Assembly: GCA_046565765.1 (NCBI GenBank)
Contig: JBKHXX010000094.1
Span: forward strand, 1-64,000
DNA length: 64,000 nt
Source of the DNA: JBFMCT01 sp046565765
GTDB taxonomy: Bacteria; Actinomycetota; Acidimicrobiia; Acidimicrobiales; AC-14
Direction: 5' to 3'
Positions 1 through 9,864 of the stretch are shown in pieces. A program made the translations under genes and the position numbers. Every line of letters starts with the position of its first letter. The stretch's first letter is position 1. A model generated the notes under the pieces. The model saw only the letters and a program-made list of their open reading frames with translations, was not told where the DNA came from and ran no database searches.

Positions 1-132
1 ACCACGGCGGCAACCGGCCCGCACGCGCCGCGTGAACGGGAAGGGATTACCGTTCCCTCCGTCGAACGGTTACGGCAGAGCTAGACGGCTGGGGGGCGCC
101 CACGAGGCGACACCCGGGAGTGGGGGACACGC

Positions 133-495
133 ATGGTCGAAGTCCTGAAGGTTTCCAGCAAGTCCAACCCGAACGCGGTCGCCGGCGCGCTGGCGGGGGT
201 GCTGCGCCAGGCCGGTGCGGTGGAGGTCCAGGTCGTGGGCGCGGGGGCGCTCAACCAGGCGATCAAGGCCATCGCCATCGCCCGCGGGTTCGTGGCCCCG
301 TCCAACATCGACCTGGTGTGCGTCCCTACCTTCGCCGACATCGAGATCGACGGCGAGAGCCGCACGGCCATCCGCCTGGCCGTCGAAGACCGGGCCCGCC
401 GATCATCCGTCGAGGAGACGGTGGACATGCGGGGCACGTACCGGCCCGTCTACAACGGCACCCACGCCGCCGCCGCCCCCATCCTGGCCACCTAG
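133..495 (+). CDS. spoVS: Stage V sporulation protein S (SpoVS) family protein
   Basis: This 120-residue protein begins with the characteristic MVEVLKVSSKSNPNAVAGAL segment of SpoVS, a small Alba-like fold protein. It continues with the conserved GAGALNQAIKAIAIARGF stretch and a C-terminal part around IDGESRTAIRL. In Bacillus SpoVS affects spore coat and cortex formation, but homologues occur in many non-sporulating bacteria, where nucleic-acid binding is suspected. The C-terminal 25 residues extend beyond the usual length of about 86 and have no recognisable motif. The ATG lies after the GGGGGA stretch at 122-127. It stands alone ahead of miaB with a gap of about 30 bp, so it may be co-transcribed with it. 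Family assignment is secure; function here is not known. Confidence 0.88.
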   Translation: MVEVLKVSSKSNPNAVAGALAGVLRQAGAVEVQVVGAGALNQAIKAIAIARGFVAPSNIDLVCVPTFADIEIDGESRTAIRLAVEDRARRSSVEETVDMRGTYRPVYNGTHAAAAPILAT

Positions 496-528
496 GAAGC
501 GGGGGCCGATCCCCTAACCTGGGGGTCC

Positions 529-1914
<1,386 letters not shown>

Positions 1915-1924
1915 GCGTGGCGGG

Positions 1925-2845
1925 CTGACGCGCCACCTGGCCCTGGTCGGGCCCACCGCGTCGGGCAAGTCGGCGCTCGCCCTGGAGCTGGCCCGCCGCC
2001 TGGGCGACGTCGAGATCGTCTCCGTGGACTCCATGCAGGTCTACCGGGGGATGGACGTGGGGACGGCCAAGCCGACCCCCGCCGAGCAGGCCGAGGTGCC
2101 CCACCATCTCCTCGACCTGGCCGACCCGTCCGAGGACTTCTCCGTCCGGCGGTTCCAGCAGGCCGCCGGGGACGCCCTGGCCGGGATCGAGGCCCGGGGT
2201 CACCGGGCCCTGCTGGTGGGGGGCACCGGGCTGTACCTCAACGCGGTGGTGGACGGGCTCCACGTGCCCGGTTCGTGGCCCGCCCTGCGGGCCGAGCTGG
2301 AGACCGAGGCCGCCACTCCGGCCGGTGTGGGAGCGCTCTACCGCCGGCTGAGCACCGCCGACCCGCCCGCCGCCGCCCGCATCGAGCCGGCCAACGCCCG
2401 CCGGATCGTGCGGGCCCTGGAGGTGACGCTGGGCAGCGGCCGCCGGTTCTCGTCCTACGGCCCGGGCCTGGCCGCCTTCCCGCCCACCCCGTTCCGGATG
2501 GCGGGGGTGTGGCTGCCCCGCCAGGTCGTCGCAGCCCGCATCGAGGCCCGCTACACCGACCAGCTGGACCACGGGTTCCTCGACGAGGTGCGGCGGCTCG
2601 CCGCCGGCTCCGACCGGCCCCTGTCCCGCACCGCCCGCCAGGCCCTCGGTTACCGGGAGCTGCTCGACCACCTGGCCGGCCGCTGCTCGCTGGACGACGC
2701 CGTGGGCGCGGCGGTGGCCCGCACGCGCCAGTTCGCCCGCCGCCAGCGCATGTGGTTCCGGCGCGACCCCCGCATCGTGTGGTTCGGGGCGCCCACAAAC
2801 CCGCTCGCCGTCGGGCCCGCCCTCCTGGGACACTTTTCCTCCTGA
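1925..2845 (+). CDS. miaA: tRNA dimethylallyltransferase MiaA (apparent CTG start)
   Basis: MiaA transfers dimethylallyl from DMAPP to A37 of tRNA. The P-loop LVGPTASGKS lies before the first ATG (2024) and is followed by the conserved SVDSMQVYRGMDVGTAKP, GGTGLYLNAVVDG and RQFARRQRMWFRRD segments. In this frame I see no ATG, GTG or TTG between the upstream region and the P-loop. CTG at 1925 gives TRHLALVGPTASGK, the usual distance from a MiaA start, and a 306-residue product of normal size. The gene begins ten bases after miaB stops and its TGA overlaps the dapF ATG. Identity is certain; the CTG start is inference, with a sequencing error near 1915-1930 as the alternative. Confidence 0.9.
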   Translation: MTRHLALVGPTASGKSALALELARRLGDVEIVSVDSMQVYRGMDVGTAKPTPAEQAEVPHHLLDLADPSEDFSVRRFQQAAGDALAGIEARGHRALLVGGTGLYLNAVVDGLHVPGSWPALRAELETEAATPAGVGALYRRLSTADPPAAARIEPANARRIVRALEVTLGSGRRFSSYGPGLAAFPPTPFRMAGVWLPRQVVAARIEARYTDQLDHGFLDEVRRLAAGSDRPLSRTARQALGYRELLDHLAGRCSLDDAVGAAVARTRQFARRQRMWFRRDPRIVWFGAPTNPLAVGPALLGHFSS

Positions 2846-3543
2846 TGCAGCTCCGCAAGTACCACGGCCTCGGGAACGATTTCCTGATCCTCCTCGACGC
2901 CGCCGGCACCCAGCCGTACGACGCCGACCTGGCTCGGGCCGTCTGCGACCGCCACCGCGGCATCGGCGCCGACGGACTGGTGCGGGTGTCGCATGGCCCC
3001 CGGTTCGAGCTGCTCAACGCCGACGGCAGCCGGGCCGAGACCAGCGGCAACGGCCTGCGGTGCGCGGCCCGGGCGGTCGTGGACGCCGGCTGGGACGTCG
3101 GCACCGACTTCTCGATCGCCACCGACGCCGGCCCGCGGCAGGTGGCCCTCCACGGCGACGGTACGGTCACCGTGGACATGGGGCCGGTCACGGTCGAGGG
3201 CGAGCACGTGGACGTGGGCAACCCCCATCGCGTCGTCCTCGTCGACGACCTGGCCACGGTGGACGGCCGCGGTCAGCCCGATCTCAACCTCGAGTTCGTC
3301 GTCCCCGGGCCCGGCCCCGACGAGATCACCATGCGGGTCTTCGAGCGGGGGGTGGGGGAGACCCTGGCCTGCGGCAGCGGGGCGTGCGCAGCCGCCGCCG
3401 TCGCCCACGCCAAGGGCCTGGTCGGCACGAGGGTCGTCGTCCACCAGCTCGGCGGTGACGCCACCGTGGAGGTGGACGGCGGCCGGGCCAGCCTCACCGG
3501 GCCGGCCCAGTTCGTGTTCGAGGTGGAGTGGCCATGGCGCTGA
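2845..3543 (+). CDS. dapF: Diaminopimelate epimerase DapF
   Basis: DapF interconverts LL- and meso-diaminopimelate, the last step before meso-DAP enters peptidoglycan or lysine synthesis. The 232-residue protein opens with KYHGLGNDF and has the two active-site cysteines of the family: Cys73 in SGNGLRC and Cys176 in ETLACGSGACA. It is shorter than the common 270 or so residues because the central region is compact, but both lobes and both cysteines are present. The ATG overlaps the miaA stop (TGATG), and its 3' end overlaps hflX, indicating one transcript. Confidence 0.95.
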   Translation: MQLRKYHGLGNDFLILLDAAGTQPYDADLARAVCDRHRGIGADGLVRVSHGPRFELLNADGSRAETSGNGLRCAARAVVDAGWDVGTDFSIATDAGPRQVALHGDGTVTVDMGPVTVEGEHVDVGNPHRVVLVDDLATVDGRGQPDLNLEFVVPGPGPDEITMRVFERGVGETLACGSGACAAAAVAHAKGLVGTRVVVHQLGGDATVEVDGGRASLTGPAQFVFEVEWPWR

Positions 3544-4811
3544 TCGAACGCCACCGCCGGGAAGCGGTGGTGCTGGTGGGGGTGGCCATCCCCCCCGTCA
3601 CCGTCGACGAGGCGGAGGCGTCCCTCGACGAGCTGGCCGCCCTGGCCGACACCGCCGGGGCCGACGAGGCCGAACGGGTCCTCCAGCGGCGCGACGAGCC
3701 CGATCCGGCCACGTTCGTGGGCAAGGGCAAGGCCCAGGAGCTGCGGGACATCTCCGAGACGGTCGACGCCGACACGGTGATCTTCGACGACGAGCTGTCC
3801 CCCGCCCAGAGCCGCAACCTGGAGAAGATCCTGGGCCGGACGGCCATCGACCGCACCGCCCTGATCCTCGACATCTTCGCCCAGCACGCCCACACCCAGG
3901 AGGGCAAGAACCAGGTCGAGCTGGCCCAGCTGCGCTACCGGCTGCCCCGCCTGCGAGGCCGGGGCAAGGGCCTCAGCCAGCAGGCCGGCGGCATCGGCAC
4001 CCGGTTCGGTGGCGGCGAGACCAAGCTCGAGGTCGACCGCCGGCGCCTGCTGCGGCGGGTCACCAAGCTGGAGGAGGAGCTCAGGGAGCTCGAGCAGAAC
4101 CGGCGCACCCAGCGCAAGGCGCGGTCCCGCTCTCGCCTGTCCACGGTGGCCCTCGTCGGCTACACCAACGCCGGCAAGTCGACCGTGCTCAACCGCCTGA
4201 CCGACGCCGGCGTGCTGGTGGAGGACCGCCTGTTCGCCACCGTCGACCCCACCACCCGCCGCTTCACGCTGCCCGGGGGCGAGCCGGTGCTCCTCACCGA
4301 CACCGTCGGGTTCGTGCGCAAGCTGCCTCACCAGCTGGTGCAGGCCTTCCGGTCGACGCTCGACGAGGTGGTCGAGGCCGACCTGCTGCTCCACGTGGTC
4401 GACGTCTCCTCGCCCGACCCCGAGGCCCACATGCGGGCGGTGCGCTCGGTGCTGCACGAGATCGGGGCCGGGGAGGTGCCCGAGCTGGTCGCCTTGAACA
4501 AGTCCGACCGGCTGGGGCCGGACGACGAGGGCCGGCTCGCGCGCCTCCGCCAGCGGTACCCGGGCGCGGTCACCCTCTCGGCCGTCACCGGCGAGGGTGT
4601 CGACGACCTGCTGGACGCCCTTTCCGACCGGCTGCGCGCCCTCTTCTCGGTGGTGGAGCTGGTCGTGCCCTACGACCGGGGCGACGTGGTGGCCGCCCTC
4701 CACCGCCACGGCGAGATCGTCTCCGAGGAGCACGAGGCGGACGCCACCCGCCTCCGGGCCCGCCTCCACGAGGCCGACGTGGCCCGCTTCGCCGACTTCC
4801 GGGTCGCATGA
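3528..4811 (+). CDS. hflX: GTPase HflX
   Basis: HflX is a ribosome-associated GTPase that splits or rescues stalled 70S ribosomes under stress. The 427-residue protein has the N-terminal HflX domain (GKGKAQEL, DDELSPAQSRNLE, DRTALILDIFAQHA), a helical linker with QQAGGIGTRFGGGETKLE, and a G domain from about residue 205. G motifs visible are GYTNAGKST (G1), DTVGF (G3) and NKSD (G4). The start is GTG 3528 or ATG 3534, both inside the end of dapF. The TGA overlaps the next ATG (ATGA), so dapF, hflX and dapC appear translationally coupled. Confidence 0.95.
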   Translation: MAMALIERHRREAVVLVGVAIPPVTVDEAEASLDELAALADTAGADEAERVLQRRDEPDPATFVGKGKAQELRDISETVDADTVIFDDELSPAQSRNLEKILGRTAIDRTALILDIFAQHAHTQEGKNQVELAQLRYRLPRLRGRGKGLSQQAGGIGTRFGGGETKLEVDRRRLLRRVTKLEEELRELEQNRRTQRKARSRSRLSTVALVGYTNAGKSTVLNRLTDAGVLVEDRLFATVDPTTRRFTLPGGEPVLLTDTVGFVRKLPHQLVQAFRSTLDEVVEADLLLHVVDVSSPDPEAHMRAVRSVLHEIGAGEVPELVALNKSDRLGPDDEGRLARLRQRYPGAVTLSAVTGEGVDDLLDALSDRLRALFSVVELVVPYDRGDVVAALHRHGEIVSEEHEADATRLRARLHEADVARFADFRVA

Positions 4812-5920
4812 CCGGCTGGCTGCCGCCGCCGTACCCCTACGACCGCCTCGACGACCTCAAGGCCCTGGCCGCCTGCCACGACGGGGGCGTCGTCGACCTC
4901 TCCATCGGCACGCCCGGTGACCCCCCGCCTCAACCGGTGGTGGCCGCCCTCGCCTCGTCCAACGCCGAGCGGGGCTACCCCGCCTCCATCGGCACCGCCG
5001 CCTTCCGCACCGCCGCCGCCGGCTGGATGGCCCGCCGCTTCGAGGTGGACGTGCCCGTCGACGCCCTGGCCGCCTGCGTGGGGACGAAGGAGCTGGTGGC
5101 GAGCGTCCCCCACGTCCTGCGGCTGCGCACGCCCGATCGCGACACCGTCCTGTACCCGGCCGTGGCCTACCCGACCTACGAGATGGGCGCCGTCCTGGCC
5201 GGCTGCCGGGCGGTCCCGGTGCCCGTCGACGACCGGTGGCGGATCGACCTGTCCGCCATCGACGAGGCGGATGCCGCACGGGCCCTCTGCCTGTGGGTCA
5301 ACTCGCCCGGCAACCCCGCCGGCAACCTCGACGATCTCGGGGCGGCGGCGGAGTGGGGACGGGCCCGGGGCGTGCCCGTCCTGTCCGACGAGTGCTACGC
5401 CGAGTTCACGTGGGACGGCCCGCCCCGCACCATCCTCGAGCACGGGCTGGACGGGGTGCTGGCCGTGCACTCGCTCTCCAAGCGGTCCAACCTGGCCGGC
5501 GTGCGGTCGGGGTTCTACGCCGGCGACCCCGCGCTGGTGCGGTACCTGGCCGAGGTGCGCAAGCACGCCGGGCTGATGACGCCCGGGCCGGTGCAGGCGG
5601 CGGCGGCGGTGGCGTTGGACGACGACGAGCACGTGGAGGCCCAGCGCCGCCGCTACCGGGACCGCCTGCAGTTCTTCGCCGAGGTGCTGGCCGGCATGGG
5701 CATCGACGTGGCCCCGCCCGGCGGCAGCTTCTACCTGTGGGCCCCTGCCCCCGGCGGCGACGCGTGGGCTCTGACGTCGGAGCTGGCGGCCAAGGGCGGC
5801 GCCCTGGTCTCGCCCGGCGAGTTCTACGGGGCGGCCGGCGCCGGGCACGTGCGCATCGCCCTCGTCCAGCCCTTGGAACGGCTGCGGCTGGTGGCGCAGC
5901 GGCTCGGCCAGCGGGCCTGA
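4808..5920 (+). CDS. dapC: Succinyldiaminopimelate transaminase DapC
   Basis: This is a fold-type I PLP aminotransferase of 370 residues. The Schiff-base lysine is Lys225 in SLSKRSNLAG, with the upstream NSPGNPAG and DECYAEF motifs that contact PLP. Actinobacterial aminotransferases of this length and placement are annotated as DapC, which aminates N-succinyl-2-amino-6-ketopimelate. The assignment is supported by dapF two genes upstream and by dapD and dapE about 14 kb downstream. The ATG overlaps the hflX stop. A different aminotransferase specificity cannot be excluded from motifs alone. Confidence 0.88.
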   Translation: MTGWLPPPYPYDRLDDLKALAACHDGGVVDLSIGTPGDPPPQPVVAALASSNAERGYPASIGTAAFRTAAAGWMARRFEVDVPVDALAACVGTKELVASVPHVLRLRTPDRDTVLYPAVAYPTYEMGAVLAGCRAVPVPVDDRWRIDLSAIDEADAARALCLWVNSPGNPAGNLDDLGAAAEWGRARGVPVLSDECYAEFTWDGPPRTILEHGLDGVLAVHSLSKRSNLAGVRSGFYAGDPALVRYLAEVRKHAGLMTPGPVQAAAAVALDDDEHVEAQRRRYRDRLQFFAEVLAGMGIDVAPPGGSFYLWAPAPGGDAWALTSELAAKGGALVSPGEFYGAAGAGHVRIALVQPLERLRLVAQRLGQRA

Positions 5921-5936
5921 ACGCCGCGCCCGGCCG

Positions 5937-7045
5937 GTGACCAACATCGCCTGGCGCAACCTGGCCGGCGAACGCACCCGCTTCGCCATCTCGGTCGCGG
6001 GCGTGGCCTTCTCGGTCGTGCTGGTGGTGATCCTGCGGGCCCTCTACTGGGGCGTGATCGACGAGGCCACGCGATACGTCCGCACCACCGGGGCCGACCT
6101 GTGGGTCGCCCAGGAAGGGACGCCCGGAGACTTCCTCCAGTCCCGGTCGATCCTCCCCACCGCCGACCGGGCCCGCATCGAGGCGGTGAGCGGCGTGGGG
6201 CGCGTGGCCCCGCTGCTCAGCCGTCCGGTGGGCATGCGGGTGAACGGCCGTGACACCGACCTGTTCCTGCTGGGCGTCCCGCCCGGTGGCGACGTGGGCT
6301 GGCCCGAGGCCGTTCGCAACCGCGGGCGGCCCCCGAGGCCGGGCCAGATCGTGATCGACAGGGTCTTCGCCAAGAACTTCGACGTGGCGCCCGGCGACCG
6401 GCTGCCGATCGGTCCCGGCGGGCTCGAGGTGGCGGCGGTGGTGGGCGGCGGCAACGCCTTCGCCTACCAGTTCGCCTGGGCCAACCTCGACGACGTGGCC
6501 GCCATCGCCGGTGCCGAGGGGTTCGTCAGCTACTTCCTGGTCGACGCCGCGTCGGGGACCGACCCCGCAGAGGTGGGTCGCCGCATCACCGCCCAGGTGC
6601 CCGGCACCCAGGTGTTCGAGGGCACCGAGCTGGCCGACCGCAACGCCGACAACCTCCGGGAGGGCTTCCTGCCCATCCTCTGGGTGCTGGTGATCGTGGC
6701 CTTCGTGGTGGGCACCGCCATCATCGGGCTGATCATCTACACCGCCACCCTGGAGAAGAGCCGCGAGTACGGCGTGCTCAAGGCCATCGGGTTCTCGAAC
6801 CGCCGGCTGTACTCGGTGGTGTTCCAGCAGTCTCTGCTGGCGGCCATGGCCGGGTTCCTGCTCGGGTGCCTGATCAGCCTGTTGCTGGGGCCGGCCATCG
6901 AGCGGCTGGTGCCCACCTTCGTGACCGACATCCGCTGGGGCGACATCCTTTTCGCCGGCGTGGGCGCCCTGGGCATGGCCGTGCTCGCGTCGTTCGTGCC
7001 CGCCCGGCCGGTGGCCCGGCTGGACCCCGCCGAGGTCTTCCGGGC

Positions 7046-7049
<4 letters not shown>
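5937..7049 (+). CDS. ABC transporter permease, FtsX/MacB type
   Basis: The 370-residue protein has one membrane segment near the N-terminus (about residues 15-38). A large extracytoplasmic domain follows, then three C-terminal membrane segments starting at LPILWVLVIVAFVVGTAII. This is the FtsX/LolC/MacB permease topology, and a typical cytoplasmic TLEKSREYGVLKAIGFSNRR coupling segment lies between TM2 and TM3. Such permeases with a LolD-like ATPase act in extrusion or as mechanotransmitters rather than as importers. The GTG start follows dapC by 16 bases, and the stop overlaps the ATPase start (GTGA). Substrate unknown. Confidence 0.9.
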
Positions 7050-7714
<665 letters not shown>

Positions 7715-7726
7715 CCCCCCGATCCG

Positions 7727-7773
7727 TTTCGGGGCGCCTGAGCCACGTCAGGCGTGGTCCGGACGCCCCGAAA
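7727..7773. terminator. Hairpin terminator between convergent genes
   Basis: TTTCGGGGCG (7727-7736) is complementary to CGCCCCGAAA (7764-7773), with a second inner hairpin CCTGA/TCAGG between the arms. It lies between the ATPase stop (7714) and the stop of the convergent gene (7784) and can serve both strands. Confidence 0.7.
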
Positions 7774-7783
7774 GCTTGAAGAG

Positions 7784-8422
7784 CTAGAGGTCGAGGGCGT
7801 CCAGGCGGGACCTGAGGGCGGTCACCTCGGCCGTCAGCTCCCGCACCGCCTCCTCGAGGGCTTCGATGCGCTCGGTGCGGGAGAGGCTGGCGGGCGAGGG
7901 AACGGGGGCGGCGGGGACGTCCTCGGGGGACACGTCGCCGCCCAGCAGGTGGGCCCAGCGGGGTTCCTTCTGGCCTGGTCGGGGGGCCAGGCGCACGACC
8001 AGCGGGTCGGCCCGGGCGGCCAGACGGGCCAGCACGCCGTCGACCTCCCCCTGGCCGGCGAAGCCGTGCAGCCGCTCGGTGCGGGTGCGCATCTCGGCGC
8101 CGGTCTGGGGGCCCCGCAGCATGAGCACGGCCAGGAGTGAGATCTCCGCGTCGTCCACGTCCAGCACGCTGCCCAGCACGTGGCGGTACTTGTCACCCCG
8201 GTTGGAGCGGCTGTAGTCGATCCGCACGAGGTTGTCGCCGCGCAGGTTGAGGAGGGCGTTGGAGACGGTGGCCTCGGTGAACGTGACCACCGGGTAGCGG
8301 TTGGTGGACTGGTTGCACGCCGCCAGCAGGCCGTTCATGGTCAGGGGGTAGTTGTCGGGGGTGGTGCGTTCCTTCTCGACGAGGCAGCCGAGGATGCGCA
8401 CCTGCACGGGAGTGAGCTGCAT
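7784..8422 (-). CDS. YceH/UPF0502 family protein (DUF480)
   Basis: The 212-residue protein begins MQLTPVQVRILGCLVEKE and continues with TTPDNYPLTMNGLLAACNQ, TRNPV-like and YRHVLG segments. These are diagnostic of the UPF0502 family, which consists of two tandem winged-helix domains. A C-terminal coiled coil (RTERIEALEEAVRELTAEV) is also visible. Members are presumed DNA-binding or protein-binding, but no biochemical role is established. It is transcribed toward the upstream ABC pair and ends at the shared terminator. Confidence 0.9.
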   Translation of the reverse strand: MQLTPVQVRILGCLVEKERTTPDNYPLTMNGLLAACNQSTNRYPVVTFTEATVSNALLNLRGDNLVRIDYSRSNRGDKYRHVLGSVLDVDDAEISLLAVLMLRGPQTGAEMRTRTERLHGFAGQGEVDGVLARLAARADPLVVRLAPRPGQKEPRWAHLLGGDVSPEDVPAAPVPSPASLSRTERIEALEEAVRELTAEVTALRSRLDALDL

Positions 8423-8428
8423 CGCCCC

Positions 8429-8977
8429 TCAGTTCATCGACGGGTTGGGCGGGTAGTTGGCGAACATGGCGAGGCGCCCGGGCTGGCGGCGGAGCACCGC
8501 CCGCCACAGCTCCTCGGGCTCGGCCGACAGGGCGTCGTCCGGAGCGGCGTCGACGACCCACCAGGCGCCCGCCGCGATCTCGCCCTCCAGCTGCCCCGAC
8601 CCCCATCCCGCGTAGCCCACGAAGACCCGCACGCCCTGGAGGCCGCCGGCGACCTCGTCGGGGTCGACGGAGAGGTCGAGGGTGCCCAGGGAGTCCGTCA
8701 GCGGCTCGTAGGCGTCGAGCGCCTCGTCGGGCCACGACCGGGCCAGGCAGATGGCGGCGTCGGGCGAGACCGGCCCGCCCACGAACACCACCGGCGGCTC
8801 GGCTGCCAGCCGGGACCAGCCGGGCAGGGGGTCGGACAGCTCGGTGCCCGTGGGCCGGTTGAGGACCACGCCCACCGCCCCTTCCTCGCCGTGCTCGAGG
8901 AGGAGGACGACGGCGTACTCGAAGTTGGGGTCTCCCAACGAGGGTGTGGCCACCAGCAGCCGCCCCTTCAGGGACAT
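8429..8977 (-). CDS. YqgE/AlgH family protein (UPF0301)
   Basis: This 182-residue protein starts MSLKGRLLVATPSL and carries the family motifs DPNFEYAVVLLLEH, GAVGVVLNRPTG, FVGGPVSPD and VFVGYAGWGSGQLEGEI. UPF0301/AlgH proteins are widespread. AlgH was linked to alginate regulation in Pseudomonas, but the molecular function is unknown. Its ATG overlaps the stop of the preceding minus-strand gene (ATGA), and six bases separate its stop from the start of the UPF0502 gene, so three genes form one unit. Confidence 0.92.
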   Translation of the reverse strand: MSLKGRLLVATPSLGDPNFEYAVVLLLEHGEEGAVGVVLNRPTGTELSDPLPGWSRLAAEPPVVFVGGPVSPDAAICLARSWPDEALDAYEPLTDSLGTLDLSVDPDEVAGGLQGVRVFVGYAGWGSGQLEGEIAAGAWWVVDAAPDDALSAEPEELWRAVLRRQPGRLAMFANYPPNPSMN

Positions 8978-9501
8978 CAGGCCGAGCGCCCCATCCTGGG
9001 CGGCCAGCCCGGCTGGAAGATCTGGTCCCCGTTGACCCCCGCGACGAGCCAGCCGTCGGGCGTGTGGCGCATGGCGAAGCGACGGGCGAAGGCGGGCCCG
9101 GCCGGGTGGTCGGATGCAGGGCCGGGCTCGACGAACGTCACCAGCTCCAGGTCGAGGTCGAGGACCTCGGGCTCGCTGCGCACGGTCCACGCCTCCGCCC
9201 CGAAGCCCTTCCACGTCCGCTGCCACATGGCCACCAGGTCGGTCGCGAACCGGGACCACAGCTCGTGGCCGTCCGGCGACTCGGCCAGCCCCGCGGCGAT
9301 CTCGTCCCAGTCGGCCTGGTGGCCGATGGCCGGGTCGTGGCGATGGTTCCACACCCAGTCCTGGGCCAGGACCAGGCGGAGGGTGGGGTCGGTGGCGAGC
9401 CAGGCCGCGTCCAGGTCGCCGCGGTCCATCACGGCGGCGACCCACTCGAGGGCGGCCGCCTGCGGAGTACCCGGCTCCGGCTCGGCGGACATGTCGGGCA
9501 C
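8977..9501 (-). CDS. Hypothetical protein, NTF2-like character
   Basis: A 174-residue soluble protein that I do not recognise securely. Its layout of an N-terminal helix pair (AALEWVAAVMDRGDLDAAWLATDPTLR) followed by a strand-rich C-terminal half ending VAGVNGDQIFQPGWPP resembles small SnoaL/NTF2-like proteins. No catalytic motif stands out. The product is acidic and tryptophan-rich, without signal or membrane segments. It overlaps the downstream AlgH-family gene by four bases, which suggests coupled expression. Confidence 0.7.
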   Translation of the reverse strand: MPDMSAEPEPGTPQAAALEWVAAVMDRGDLDAAWLATDPTLRLVLAQDWVWNHRHDPAIGHQADWDEIAAGLAESPDGHELWSRFATDLVAMWQRTWKGFGAEAWTVRSEPEVLDLDLELVTFVEPGPASDHPAGPAFARRFAMRHTPDGWLVAGVNGDQIFQPGWPPRMGRSA

Positions 9502-9557
9502 AGGGTAGAGGGCACGAGGGCCACGCCCGGCGTTCCCCGCCGCCTACGCTTCCGCCC

Positions 9558-9818
9558 GTGCCCGAGATCGACCCCAACGACGAAGTCGTCTTTGCCCTGA
9601 ACCGACTGTTCGAGCAGATGATCGACCCATCGATACCGCCGGTGTCGCGGATCACCGCCGTGGTCGCGGCCCGCACCTACCTCGACGCCCTGACCCGCCG
9701 GATGGTCAACGAGGCGCGGGAGCGGGGGTCGACGTGGGAGGAGATCGGGGTCCTGTTCGGCACCTCGGCCGTCAACGCCAAGGCTCGGTACGGCGACTAC
9801 AACGACTACGGCGACTGA
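9558..9818 (+). CDS. Small hypothetical protein with HTH-like C-terminus
   Basis: GTG at 9558 opens an 86-residue reading frame whose codon bias matches its neighbours. The product is all-helical in appearance: a conserved-looking AVVAARTYLDALTRRMVNEARERG helix, then TWEEIGVLFGTSAVNAKARY. The latter resembles a short helix-turn-helix of the kind found in small actinobacterial proteins. It is transcribed divergently from the preceding hypothetical protein with about 55 bases between them. Function unknown. Confidence 0.65.
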   Translation: MPEIDPNDEVVFALNRLFEQMIDPSIPPVSRITAVVAARTYLDALTRRMVNEARERGSTWEEIGVLFGTSAVNAKARYGDYNDYGD

Positions 9819-9864
9819 CGCCTAAGGGGCTTCGCGGGCCCTGCCGCACCCGGCCGGCCGGCGG

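Noticed and set aside
1..132. Promoter or terminator at the left edge (GGGAA...TTCCC around 40-56)
   Set aside because: A short imperfect inverted repeat without other signals; the gene upstream is outside the window, so no call can be supported.
2993..5920. A 975-codon frame spanning dapF, hflX and dapC
   Set aside because: Only its last 370 codons (dapC from 4808) are coding; the earlier part is an Arg/Pro-rich out-of-frame reading of dapF and hflX.
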